Shown here piece by piece: positions 1 through 6,341 of a stretch of 6,341 bases of DNA. The notes under the pieces were generated by a model. The model did no database searches. It was not told where the DNA came from and saw nothing but the letters and a program-made list of their open reading frames with translations. The DNA is from Acidobacteria bacterium RIFCSPHIGHO2_01_FULL_67_28. GTDB lineage: Bacteria > Acidobacteriota > Terriglobia > Acidiferrales > 2-02-FULL-67-57. The translations under genes were made by a program, and so were the position numbers. The first letter of the stretch is position 1, and every line of letters starts with the position of its first letter. The stretch covers positions 1 to 6,341 of the forward strand of contig MEKM01000082.1 in NCBI GenBank assembly GCA_001766965.1. Reading direction: 5' to 3'.

Positions 1-1938
1 GAGCGCGCCGCCTGTGACCGGAATCTTCTTCCAGGCTTCGCCGCCGTCCCAGACGTTGGCGTAGCTGCGGCGGAACATCTCCGGCTTCACGGCGCGGCTC
101 ATGGCAGCGGCGATTTCTTCCTGCGTCGGCCAGAGGTCGCGCAGAAAGACCGCTTTGCCCGCCGCGTCCTTGCCGAGCGGCTCGTTCACTAGGTCAATGT
201 CCACCGTGCCCGCCAGGCCGTAGGCGACCACCAGCGGCGGCGAGGCCAGGTAGTTGGCGCGCACCTGCGGGTGGATGCGGCCTTCGAAGTTCCGGTTCCC
301 GGAGAGCACCGCGGCGGCGACGAGCTGTCCTTCGCTCACCGCCTTGGCCACCGGCTCGGGCAGCGGGCCGCTGTTGCCGATGCAAGTCGTGCAGCCGAAG
401 CCGACCAGGTGAAACCCGAGCGCTTCGAGCGCCGGCAGCAGCCCGGCCTCTTTCAAGTATTCGGTTACGACCTTCGAGCCCGGCGCGAGACTCGTCTTCA
501 CATACGGCGGGACCTTCAGGCCGCGCTCGGCGGCTTTCTTCGCCAGCAGGCCCGCGCCCAGCATCACCGAGGGGTTCGAGGTGTTGGTGCAGGAAGTGAT
601 GGCGGCGATGACCACGGCGCCATGGCCGAGCTTGGCCTGGGCGCCGTTGAAGCTGGCGACGGCCGAGCGCTGGAGGTCTTCCGCCGAGAGCCCGAAGCCG
701 CGCTCTTTCACCGGCGCCGTGAGGCCCTTGCGAAAGCTTTCTTTCATCTGCGCCAGCGCGACACGGTCCTGCGGGCGCTTGGGTCCCGCCAGGCTCGGCT
801 CAACCGTCGCCAGGTCGAGCTCGAGCGTGTCCGAGAACTCGGGGTCGGCGGTGCGGTCGGCGCGGAAGAGGCCCTGCTCCTTGGCGTAGCGCTCGACGCG
901 GGCGACTTCTTCATCCGTCCGGCCGGTCATGCGCAGGTAGCGCAGGGTCTCCTCATCCACCGGGAAGAAGCCCATGGTGGCGCCGTACTCGGGGGCCATG
1001 TTGGCCACGGTGGCGCGGTCGGCCAGGGTCATCTGCGCGAGGCCCTCGCCGCAGAACTCGACGAACTTGTCCACCACGCCCTTCTTGCGCAGCATCTCGG
1101 TGGCGGTGAGCACCAGGTCGGTGGCGGTCACGCCTTCGCGCAGGCGCCCATGCAGCTTGAAACCGACGACCTGCGGCGTCAGGAAATAAAGCGGCTGGCC
1201 GAGCATCACCGCCTCGGCTTCGATCCCGCCCACGCCCCAGCCGAGCACGCCCAAGCCGTTGATCATGGTCGTGTGCGAGTCGGTGCCGACCAGCGTATCC
1301 GGGAACAGCCGCCGCTCGCCGTCCTCTTCCCGCGCCAGCACGACCTTGGCGAGGAATTCCAGATTGACCTGGTGGACGATCCCGGTGGCCGGCGGCACCA
1401 CGCGGAAGTTGGCGAAAGCCTTCTGGCCCCAGCGCAGAAACTCGTAGCGCTCGCGGTTGCGTTCGAACTCGATGTCGGCGTTGCGCTGCAGAGCGACCGG
1501 CGAGCCGAAGACATCCACCTGGACGGAGTGGTCAATCACCAGGTCTACGGGCACGAGTGGGTTGATGCGCTTGGGGTCGCCGCCCAGGCGCTTCATGGCC
1601 GCCCGCATGGCGGCGAGATCTACGACCGCCGGCACGCCGGTGAAGTCCTGCAAGATGACGCGCGCCGGGCGGAAGGGCACTTCGCGGGCGGCCGGCTGCT
1701 TTGCTTTCCAGGCCGCCAGCGCCGCCACGTCTTCTTCGGTGATGATCTCGCCGTCGCAGTGGCGCAGCACCGCCTCCAGCAAGACCTTGAGCGAAAACGG
1801 CAGGCGCGAGACCGCGCCCAGGCCGACCTTTTCCAGCCGGTCGAGCCGGTAGATGGTGGCGCGGCCCTCGCCGGTCTCGAGCGGCGCGCGCGCGCCGAAC
1901 GGGTCGCGGTGTTTGCTCCCAGTTACCGTCGTGGCCAT
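1..1938 (-). CDS. acnA: Aconitate hydratase (AcnA/IRP1 type), 3' end cut off by the window edge
   Basis: This enzyme interconverts citrate and isocitrate via cis-aconitate in the cytoplasmic TCA cycle, using a [4Fe-4S] cluster. The frame is open from ATG at 1938 to base 1, giving 646 residues of a family usually near 890-920, so the C-terminal swivel domain (domain 4) lies outside. The N-terminus begins MATTVTGSKHRDPFGAR, a typical AcnA opening, which supports this start. Visible motifs are IDHSVQVD (135-142), GTDSHTTMINGLG (218-230), ITSCTNTSNP (447-456), GFGCTTCIGNSGP (513-525) and SGNRNFEGRIHP (546-557). Cys450, Cys516 and Cys519 are the three expected cluster ligands, and the Arg residues of the last motif are the family's substrate-binding ones. 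All cluster and active-site motifs in the visible part are intact. The total length and the DPFGAR start favour AcnA over AcnB, whose domain order differs. A 2-methylisocitrate-directed relative (AcnD) is less likely but cannot be excluded without domain 4. The gene follows glnE by 48 bp, and a putative promoter lies in that gap. Confidence 0.96.
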   Translation of the reverse strand, partial: MATTVTGSKHRDPFGARAPLETGEGRATIYRLDRLEKVGLGAVSRLPFSLKVLLEAVLRHCDGEIITEEDVAALAAWKAKQPAAREVPFRPARVILQDFTGVPAVVDLAAMRAAMKRLGGDPKRINPLVPVDLVIDHSVQVDVFGSPVALQRNADIEFERNRERYEFLRWGQKAFANFRVVPPATGIVHQVNLEFLAKVVLAREEDGERRLFPDTLVGTDSHTTMINGLGVLGWGVGGIEAEAVMLGQPLYFLTPQVVGFKLHGRLREGVTATDLVLTATEMLRKKGVVDKFVEFCGEGLAQMTLADRATVANMAPEYGATMGFFPVDEETLRYLRMTGRTDEEVARVERYAKEQGLFRADRTADPEFSDTLELDLATVEPSLAGPKRPQDRVALAQMKESFRKGLTAPVKERGFGLSAEDLQRSAVASFNGAQAKLGHGAVVIAAITSCTNTSNPSVMLGAGLLAKKAAERGLKVPPYVKTSLAPGSKVVTEYLKEAGLLPALEALGFHLVGFGCTTCIGNSGPLPEPVAKAVSEGQLVAAAVLSGNRNFEGRIHPQVRANYLASPPLVVAYGLAGTVDIDLVNEPLGKDAAGKAVFLRDLWPTQEEIAAAMSRAVKPEMFRRSYANVWDGGEAWKKIPVTGGAL

Positions 1939-1949
1939 AGGGATACCCC

Positions 1950-1978
1950 AGAATAGCATCCGCGGCGCGGACGTACAA
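1950..1978 (-). promoter_or_regulatory. Putative sigma-70-like promoter of acnA with an extended -10
   Basis: On the minus strand the glnE-acnA gap contains TTGTAC (1978-1973), a 17-bp spacer, then TATTCT (1955-1950) preceded by TGC (1958-1956), which gives an extended -10 of form TGnTAnnnT. The -35 match is poor (TTG only) and the -10 match is 4 of 6. Transcription starting 6-8 bases past the -10 would leave a leader of only about 3-5 bases before the acnA ATG at 1938. The only Shine-Dalgarno-like sequence is GGGG at 1949-1946. The consensus is an Escherichia coli model and may not fit this organism. Confidence 0.35.
1959..1971. repeat. 13-bp perfect inverted repeat between glnE and acnA
   Basis: TCCGCG and CGCGGA flank a single central base and form a perfect dyad. 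It lies wholly inside the spacer of the putative acnA promoter. That position would suit a repressor or MerR-like operator. It is not a convincing terminator for glnE because no T-run follows and the loop would be too small. GC-rich DNA produces such dyads by chance fairly often. Confidence 0.4.
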
Positions 1979-1986
1979 CTCGCGCG

Positions 1987-4932
1987 CTAGCCGAAGAAAC
2001 GCAGGAAGATGGCGCGCACGGCGTGGCGCCGCTCGGCCAGGCGGGCCGCCAGCGTGGCGGCGCTGAACTCTTCCCCCAGCCAGCGCCCCGCCAGCTCGGC
2101 CACCGCTTCGCTGCGCGGGCCCGCCGGGAACGCCGCGGGGGCGCGGCCGGTCACAAGCCGAAGGGCGTGATCCACGGCGCGCAGCAGCCGCGCTGCCTGG
2201 CGCAGTTGCTCTCGTTCGTCGTCCGCCAGGGGTGCGGCCGCCGCCCAGCCGTCCACCTGCTCCCGCAGCGACTGACCCGCCACGGACGCGGCCCCGTTGA
2301 GGAGCGCCGCCGTCCCTATCAGGAAGTCAAGGTCGTAGACGCCGCCCGGGCCGGTCTTGAGATCGTCCGCCGCGGCGGCCTTGTTGCCTTCCTGCTCGAG
2401 CCGCTGGCGCATGGCGCGCAGCGCGGCGCGTACGGCCTCGCCGTCGCAGAACCGCCGCGCCAGCCTGGCGCGCACGTCGCGGCAGAGCCGGTCGCCGAGA
2501 GCGAAGTCGCCGGCCACCGGCCGCGCCTTCAGGTAGGTCACCGCCTCCCACGCCTGGGCGCTGGTGGCGAAGTAGTCAAGGAAAGCGTCGGCCGTCTCGA
2601 CCAGCTCGCCTTCGCTCCCGCGCGGGCGCAGGCGGACGTCCACGGGAAAAAGCGTTCCCTCCCGCGTATAGGCGGAGACGACATGCAGGAACTTCTCCGC
2701 CAGCGCGCGGCCGCGCGCCTGGGCGCCGGCCTCGGCCGTTACAAAGACCAGGTCAGCGTCGGAGGCGAGATCCATCTCCGCCGTCCCCAATCGCCCCAGG
2801 GCGAGGACGACGAAGCCCGCCAGCGCCGGCTCGGCGGAGAGGTCGCGCGCGGCCACGGCCAGGCCGGCGCGGAGAGCCTCTTCGGTCAGAACGGCATAGT
2901 CGCGCAGGCTGTCCTCGACGGACCGGCTGCCGCAGATGGCGCGCGCGCCCCAGGAAAAGACGGCGTCGCGGAAGGCGCCGCGCAGCGCACTCATCTCATC
3001 GGCGAGCGTCCCGCGGCCGGGCAAAACGAACCGCAGGCCGCCGCGCGGCGCGGAGTTCTCGACGAGCGGGATGGCGAGCTGCCCCACCGCCTCCGCGCTG
3101 TGAGACTTGGCCAGCGGCAGTAGTTCGGCGAGCCGCTCGGGTTGGCGAAGAAGCATCGCGCCCAGCGGCTCGCTCAACCGCAGGATTTCGACCGCCAGCG
3201 GCAGCGCCGCTGCGGCGCGACCCACCCGCTCGAAGGTGGCGGACGACGCCAGCGCCGCCGTCAGAAAACGGTGCACCGCCTTGTGGGCGCGCGCGGGAAC
3301 GTCCACCGCCCCCATCGCCGCGGCCAGCGGCGAGCCTTGCTCCTGCAGCAGCCGCAGCAGCGCGCCGTAGGAAAGCTCGCCGGGCAGGGCGGGCCACTCC
3401 GGAGCGCGCAAAGCGAACTCCGTCGTCTCGGGCAGGCGGGCGGCGCGCGGCAGCGTGCGCTCGTAAAGCGAGCGCACCTGGCTCATATGCTCTTCGAGCT
3501 GTCGCCGGAGTTCCTCGGCGTCGCGGACACCGCAGCGGCGCGCCAGGAGCGCCAGGGCGTCGCGGTGATCCGGCAGGGTGTGGATCTGGTGGCCCTGGTC
3601 GAGCTGCAGGCGGTGCTCGAGGCGGCGCAGGAACTGGTAGGCGGCGGCCAGGCGGAAGTGATCGCGCCCCACGAGGTAGCCCTTGTCGTAAAGCTTCTGC
3701 AAGCCGACGAGGGTTCCGGGAGCGCGCACCCAGGGGTCGTCGCGGCCGTAGAGCCGCTGCAAGCACTGCACCAGAAACTCGATGTCGCGGATGCCGCCCG
3801 GAGCGAGCTTGACGTTCAACCGGTCCGCGCCGCCTGCCTCCCGCTTGCGGGCGAATTGCTCGCGCGCGTTCAGCACGCTCTCCACGGCGGCGAAGTGCAT
3901 CTCGCCGCGGTAGAGAAAAGGCTCGACGCCGCGCAGGAAGTCCCGCACCAGCCCGGCGTCGCCGGCCGAATGGCGCGCCTTGAGGAGCATTTGCAGCTCC
4001 CACTCCCGCGCCTGGCGCCGGTAGTAGTCGAGGGCGGTGGGCAGGCTGATGGCCAGGTCGCCCTCGCCGCCGCCCGGCCGCAGGCGCAGGTCCACGCGGA
4101 AGACAGCGCCCTGCGGGGTGACGCCGGCGATGAGCTGCAGCAGGCGCTGCGCCAGGCGGATGAAATACTCGCTGTTGGCGATGCGCGCGGCGGCGCCGGC
4201 CGCAGCGGTCTCCCCTTCCCCGGCGTAGAGAAAAAGCAAATCCACGTCCGAGCTGTAGTTCAGCTCCTGGCCGCCGAGCTTGCCGAGGGAGACCACGGCA
4301 AAGCGCGCTGCCACCGGCCGCCCGCGCGCGTCGTGCGTCTGCGGCGCGCCGTAGCGCGCTTGCAACTCCCTCTGGGCGCGCTCCAGGGCCTTCTCAAGCA
4401 GGACATCGGCGAGGAGCGAGAGCTCCAGCGTTGTTTCTCCCAGCTCGGCCATCCCCAGGATGTCCTTCAGCGTGATGCGCAGGTACTCGCGGCGCTTGAA
4501 GCGGGCGAGGGTCAAAGCGGGGTCGGCGTCGAGCGCGCTGGTTTCGAAGCGGGCGTACTCCTCGAGCAGGTCTTCCTTCGACTTCATCCGTGCCAGGTGC
4601 TTGTCGCGGCCGAGCCAGGCGATGAGCTCGGGCTGCTGGATGAGGGTCTCGCTCAAGAAGCGGCTGTGGCTGAAGAGCGCCAGCAGGTAGTGGAGCAGCG
4701 CCGGCTGGCGGACGAACCCCTCGAGCACGCGCCGCCGCCCCGAGGCTTCGGGGTCGCGGGTGAAGCGCTCGAGATAGTTGAGCGCCCCGCCCGGGTCGGG
4801 CACCTGCCCGAGCAGCGTGGGCAGAAGGGCAAACACCGGCTCCGGCAGCCGCTCGCGGACGAGGTGGAGGTTCGCCCGCGCACGCGCCGGCTGAGCGAAG
4901 GACAAGCGGGCGAAGGCTTCCGGCAGACTCAT
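1987..4932 (-). CDS. glnE: Bifunctional glutamine synthetase adenylyltransferase / adenylyl-removing enzyme
   Basis: GlnE adjusts glutamine synthetase activity by adding AMP to a GlnA tyrosine (AT activity) or removing it by phosphorolysis (AR activity). In proteobacteria it is steered by the PII protein and glutamine. This copy has 981 residues (E. coli about 946) and is complete, ending in TAG. It is an internal duplication of two nucleotidyltransferase modules. The N-terminal AR half has GKLGGQELNYSSDVDLLF (217-234), VDLRLRP (280-286), WELQMLLKAR (311-320) and GGIRDIEF (379-386). The C-terminal AT half has GRLGTAEMDLASDADLVF (713-730), VDVRLRP (764-770), WEAVTYLKAR (795-804) and GGVYDLDF (863-870). 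The metal-binding acidic pairs are Asp229/Asp231 and Asp725/Asp727, with a third Asp at 281 and 765. The AT half departs from the family more than the AR half. The ATG at 4932 is the most upstream start, because an in-frame TAG lies at 4956-4954. There is no clear Shine-Dalgarno, and a hairpin touches the start. It lies 62 bp after glnA, encoding its target protein. Confidence 0.97.
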   Translation of the reverse strand: MSLPEAFARLSFAQPARARANLHLVRERLPEPVFALLPTLLGQVPDPGGALNYLERFTRDPEASGRRRVLEGFVRQPALLHYLLALFSHSRFLSETLIQQPELIAWLGRDKHLARMKSKEDLLEEYARFETSALDADPALTLARFKRREYLRITLKDILGMAELGETTLELSLLADVLLEKALERAQRELQARYGAPQTHDARGRPVAARFAVVSLGKLGGQELNYSSDVDLLFLYAGEGETAAAGAAARIANSEYFIRLAQRLLQLIAGVTPQGAVFRVDLRLRPGGGEGDLAISLPTALDYYRRQAREWELQMLLKARHSAGDAGLVRDFLRGVEPFLYRGEMHFAAVESVLNAREQFARKREAGGADRLNVKLAPGGIRDIEFLVQCLQRLYGRDDPWVRAPGTLVGLQKLYDKGYLVGRDHFRLAAAYQFLRRLEHRLQLDQGHQIHTLPDHRDALALLARRCGVRDAEELRRQLEEHMSQVRSLYERTLPRAARLPETTEFALRAPEWPALPGELSYGALLRLLQEQGSPLAAAMGAVDVPARAHKAVHRFLTAALASSATFERVGRAAAALPLAVEILRLSEPLGAMLLRQPERLAELLPLAKSHSAEAVGQLAIPLVENSAPRGGLRFVLPGRGTLADEMSALRGAFRDAVFSWGARAICGSRSVEDSLRDYAVLTEEALRAGLAVAARDLSAEPALAGFVVLALGRLGTAEMDLASDADLVFVTAEAGAQARGRALAEKFLHVVSAYTREGTLFPVDVRLRPRGSEGELVETADAFLDYFATSAQAWEAVTYLKARPVAGDFALGDRLCRDVRARLARRFCDGEAVRAALRAMRQRLEQEGNKAAAADDLKTGPGGVYDLDFLIGTAALLNGAASVAGQSLREQVDGWAAAAPLADDEREQLRQAARLLRAVDHALRLVTGRAPAAFPAGPRSEAVAELAGRWLGEEFSAATLAARLAERRHAVRAIFLRFFG

Positions 4933-4994
4933 CGGACTCGAGACGAGTCTACTCTAGAAGCCGCCGGCCGGGCGAGACGGGCGCGACTCCCCGG
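4933..4994 (-). other. glnA-glnE intergenic spacer without a terminator
   Basis: These 62 bases hold CCGGCCGG (4964-4971) and, next to glnE, a 15-base inverted repeat. No stem followed by a T-run is present, so read-through from glnA into glnE is likely. I see no convincing promoter or Shine-Dalgarno for glnE here. This supports a glnA-glnE operon, but a promoter inside the 3' part of glnA is not excluded. Confidence 0.6.
4935..4949. repeat. Perfect 6-bp inverted repeat (3-base loop) next to the glnE start codon
   Basis: GACTCG (4935-4940) and CGAGTC (4944-4949) are perfect reverse complements around a 3-base loop. In the mRNA this stem ends two bases before the glnE ATG, exactly where a ribosome binding site would be expected. 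An overlapping alternative pairing, GAGT with ACTC, extends to 4954. The stem could dampen glnE translation, or the dyad could be a protein-binding site. Its function is unproven. Confidence 0.45.
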
Positions 4995-6341
4995 TTAGAC
5001 GTCGTAGTAGAGGGCGAACTCGTAGGGGTGCGGGCGCATGCGGATGGCCTGCACTTCGTTCTTCATCTTGTAATTGATCCAGAGCTCGATGATTTCCTGG
5101 CTGAAGACGTCGCCCTTGAGCAGGAAGTCGTGGTCGCGCTCGAGGGCGCGCAGGGACTCTTCGAGGGAGCCGGGGAGCGAAGGCACGTGCTTCAGCTCCT
5201 CCGGGCTCAAGTCGTAGATGTCCTTGTCGAGCGGCTCGCCGGGGTCGATCTTGTTTTCGATGCCGTCCAGTCCCGCCATCAGCAGGGCTGCGTAGGTCAG
5301 GTAGGGGTTGCAGGAGGGGTCGGGCGGCCGGAACTCGATGCGCTTGGCCTTGGGGTTGGGCGAGTACATGGGAATGCGCACGGCGGCGCTGCGGTTGCGG
5401 CGGCTGTAGGCCAGGTTGACCGGCGCCTCGAACCCCGGCACCAGGCGCTTGTAGGAGTTGGTGGTGGGCGCGGCGAAGGCGGCCACCGCCGGGGCGTGCT
5501 TCAGCAGTCCGCCGATGTACCACAGCGCCGTCTGGCTCAAGCCGGCATAAAGCTCTCCGGCGAACAGCGGCTTGTCCTTCATCCACAGGCTCTGGTGGGT
5601 GTGCATCCCGGAGCCGTTGTCCTGGAAGAGCGGCTTGGGCATGAAGGTGACGGTCTTGCCGTACTGGTGGGCGACGTTGCGGACGATGTACTTGAAGAGC
5701 ATCATGGCGTCGCCCGCCTTCACCAGCGGCTGAAAGCGGAAGTCGATCTCCGCCTGGCCGCCGGTGGCGACTTCGTGGTGGTGGCACTCGACCTCCAGCC
5801 CGCAGCGCTCCAGCGCCAGAACCATCTCCGTCCGCAGGTCCTGGTAGTGGTCGGTGGGAGGCACGGGGAAGTAGCCTTCCTTGTAGCGGGGCCGGTAGCC
5901 GAGGTTGCGCTCCTCGCGGGCGGAGTTCCAGCGGCCTTCCTCGGCGTCGATGAAGTAGAAGCCGCAGTGCTCGTTCTGGTCGAAGCGGATGTTGTCGAAA
6001 ACAAAAAACTCGGCCTCGGCGCCGAAGTAGGCGGTGTCGGCCACGCCGGTGAAACCCAGGTAGGCTTCCGCCTTCTTGGCGATGAAGCGGGGGTCGCGGG
6101 GATAAGACTGCTTAGTAATGGGGTCAATGATGTCGCCGATCATGCACAGGGTGGGGGCGTCGCGAAAGGGATCCATGATGGCGGTGGCCGCGTCGGGCAC
6201 GAGCAGCATGTCGCTTTCATGAATGGCGGCCCAGCCGCGGATGCTGGAGCCGTCAATCCCGAAACCGTCTTCGAAAGACTTTTCCGCCAGCTGATGAATG
6301 GGGAAGGAGACGTGATGCCAGAGGCCGGGCAGATCGGTAAA
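4995..6341 (-). CDS. glnA: Type I glutamine synthetase (GSI-beta), 5' end cut off by the window edge
   Basis: GlnA makes glutamine from glutamate, ammonia and ATP in the cytoplasm as a dodecamer, the main entry of ammonium into organic nitrogen. The frame is open from base 6341 to a TAA at 4995, giving 448 visible residues. About 21 N-terminal residues are missing, judging from alignment to enteric GlnA (469-470 residues). A Met at 6209 is internal, because recognisable GlnA sequence (DGFGIDGSSIRGW) lies upstream of it. In visible numbering, the Asp50-equivalent is Asp30. The metal and substrate residues match Salmonella Glu129, Glu131, Glu212, Glu220, His269, Glu327, Glu357 and Arg359 as Glu109, Glu111, Glu190, Glu198, His247, Glu305, Glu336 and Arg338. 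The offset stays at 20-22. Tyr376 in DIYDLSPEE matches the adenylylated Tyr397, marking the I-beta class. The metal motif reads AEAEFF rather than GPEPEFF. The catalytic set is intact, so the enzyme should be active and controllable by the neighbouring glnE product. Confidence 0.97.
   Translation of the reverse strand, partial: FTDLPGLWHHVSFPIHQLAEKSFEDGFGIDGSSIRGWAAIHESDMLLVPDAATAIMDPFRDAPTLCMIGDIIDPITKQSYPRDPRFIAKKAEAYLGFTGVADTAYFGAEAEFFVFDNIRFDQNEHCGFYFIDAEEGRWNSAREERNLGYRPRYKEGYFPVPPTDHYQDLRTEMVLALERCGLEVECHHHEVATGGQAEIDFRFQPLVKAGDAMMLFKYIVRNVAHQYGKTVTFMPKPLFQDNGSGMHTHQSLWMKDKPLFAGELYAGLSQTALWYIGGLLKHAPAVAAFAAPTTNSYKRLVPGFEAPVNLAYSRRNRSAAVRIPMYSPNPKAKRIEFRPPDPSCNPYLTYAALLMAGLDGIENKIDPGEPLDKDIYDLSPEELKHVPSLPGSLEESLRALERDHDFLLKGDVFSQEIIELWINYKMKNEVQAIRMRPHPYEFALYYDV

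Noticed and set aside
271..1956. 561-codon open frame on the plus strand, antisense to acnA
   Set aside because: It overlaps nearly all of a gene with intact aconitase motifs. Its translation is Ala/Arg/Gly/His-rich with no recognisable domain. GC-rich third positions commonly leave the opposite strand free of stops.
2996..4003. 335-codon minus-strand frame inside glnE, in another frame
   Set aside because: It is Arg/Ala/Pro-rich with no motif, and is fully contained in the clearly functional glnE frame. It is not evidence of a frameshift, because glnE is continuous.
4961..4994. Possible terminator after glnA (CCGGCCGG and GC-rich surroundings)
   Set aside because: The palindrome has no usable loop and no T-run follows on the minus strand, so it does not look like an intrinsic terminator.
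3142..4998. 618-codon open frame on the plus strand, antisense to glnE
   Set aside because: It is a mirror of the glnE codon pattern, with low-complexity composition, no family motifs and no separate space. The same applies to the 366-codon plus-strand frame at 2023-3123.
4954..5787. 277-codon minus-strand frame within glnA
   Set aside because: It is an out-of-frame shadow of glnA. The glnA frame through this region carries all catalytic residues and the adenylylation site.
6207..6209. ATG at 6209 as the glnA start
   Set aside because: Conserved glutamine synthetase residues, including the Asp50 equivalent in DGFGIDGSSI, continue upstream of it to the window edge, so the true start is outside.

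Overview
The window is GC-rich DNA that is almost entirely coding. Three genes lie head-to-tail on the minus strand. In transcription order (right to left) they are glnA (type I glutamine synthetase, 5' end cut off by the right edge), glnE (bifunctional glutamine synthetase adenylyltransferase / adenylyl-removing enzyme, complete) and acnA (aconitate hydratase of the AcnA/IRP1 type, 3' end cut off by the left edge). The gaps are 62 and 48 bp. I found no RNA genes, mobile elements, CRISPR arrays or pseudogenes, and all three reading frames are free of frameshifts.

The first two genes form a regulatory pair. GlnA condenses glutamate and ammonia into glutamine and carries the conserved tyrosine that is adenylylated in type I-beta synthetases. 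GlnE has the two nucleotidyltransferase modules known to add AMP to that tyrosine and remove it. AcnA belongs to the TCA cycle, in the steps leading to 2-oxoglutarate, which is the carbon skeleton for glutamate and the usual nitrogen-status signal. A regulatory link between acnA and the gln pair is only inferred from adjacency. A promoter-like sequence sits between glnE and acnA, so acnA may be transcribed on its own.

Organism: G/C-dominated third codon positions, a GSI-beta synthetase with its own GlnE, and a long AcnA-type aconitase point to a GC-rich free-living bacterium. The diverged C-terminal half of GlnE and the general look of the proteins make Acidobacteriota my best guess, at low confidence. 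A deltaproteobacterium-like lineage or another environmental phylum is possible.

Nothing here amounts to an undescribed system; this is a core-metabolism region. The points most worth a second look are the asymmetric divergence of the GlnE transferase half, a perfect hairpin touching the glnE start codon, and a palindrome inside the spacer of the putative acnA promoter.
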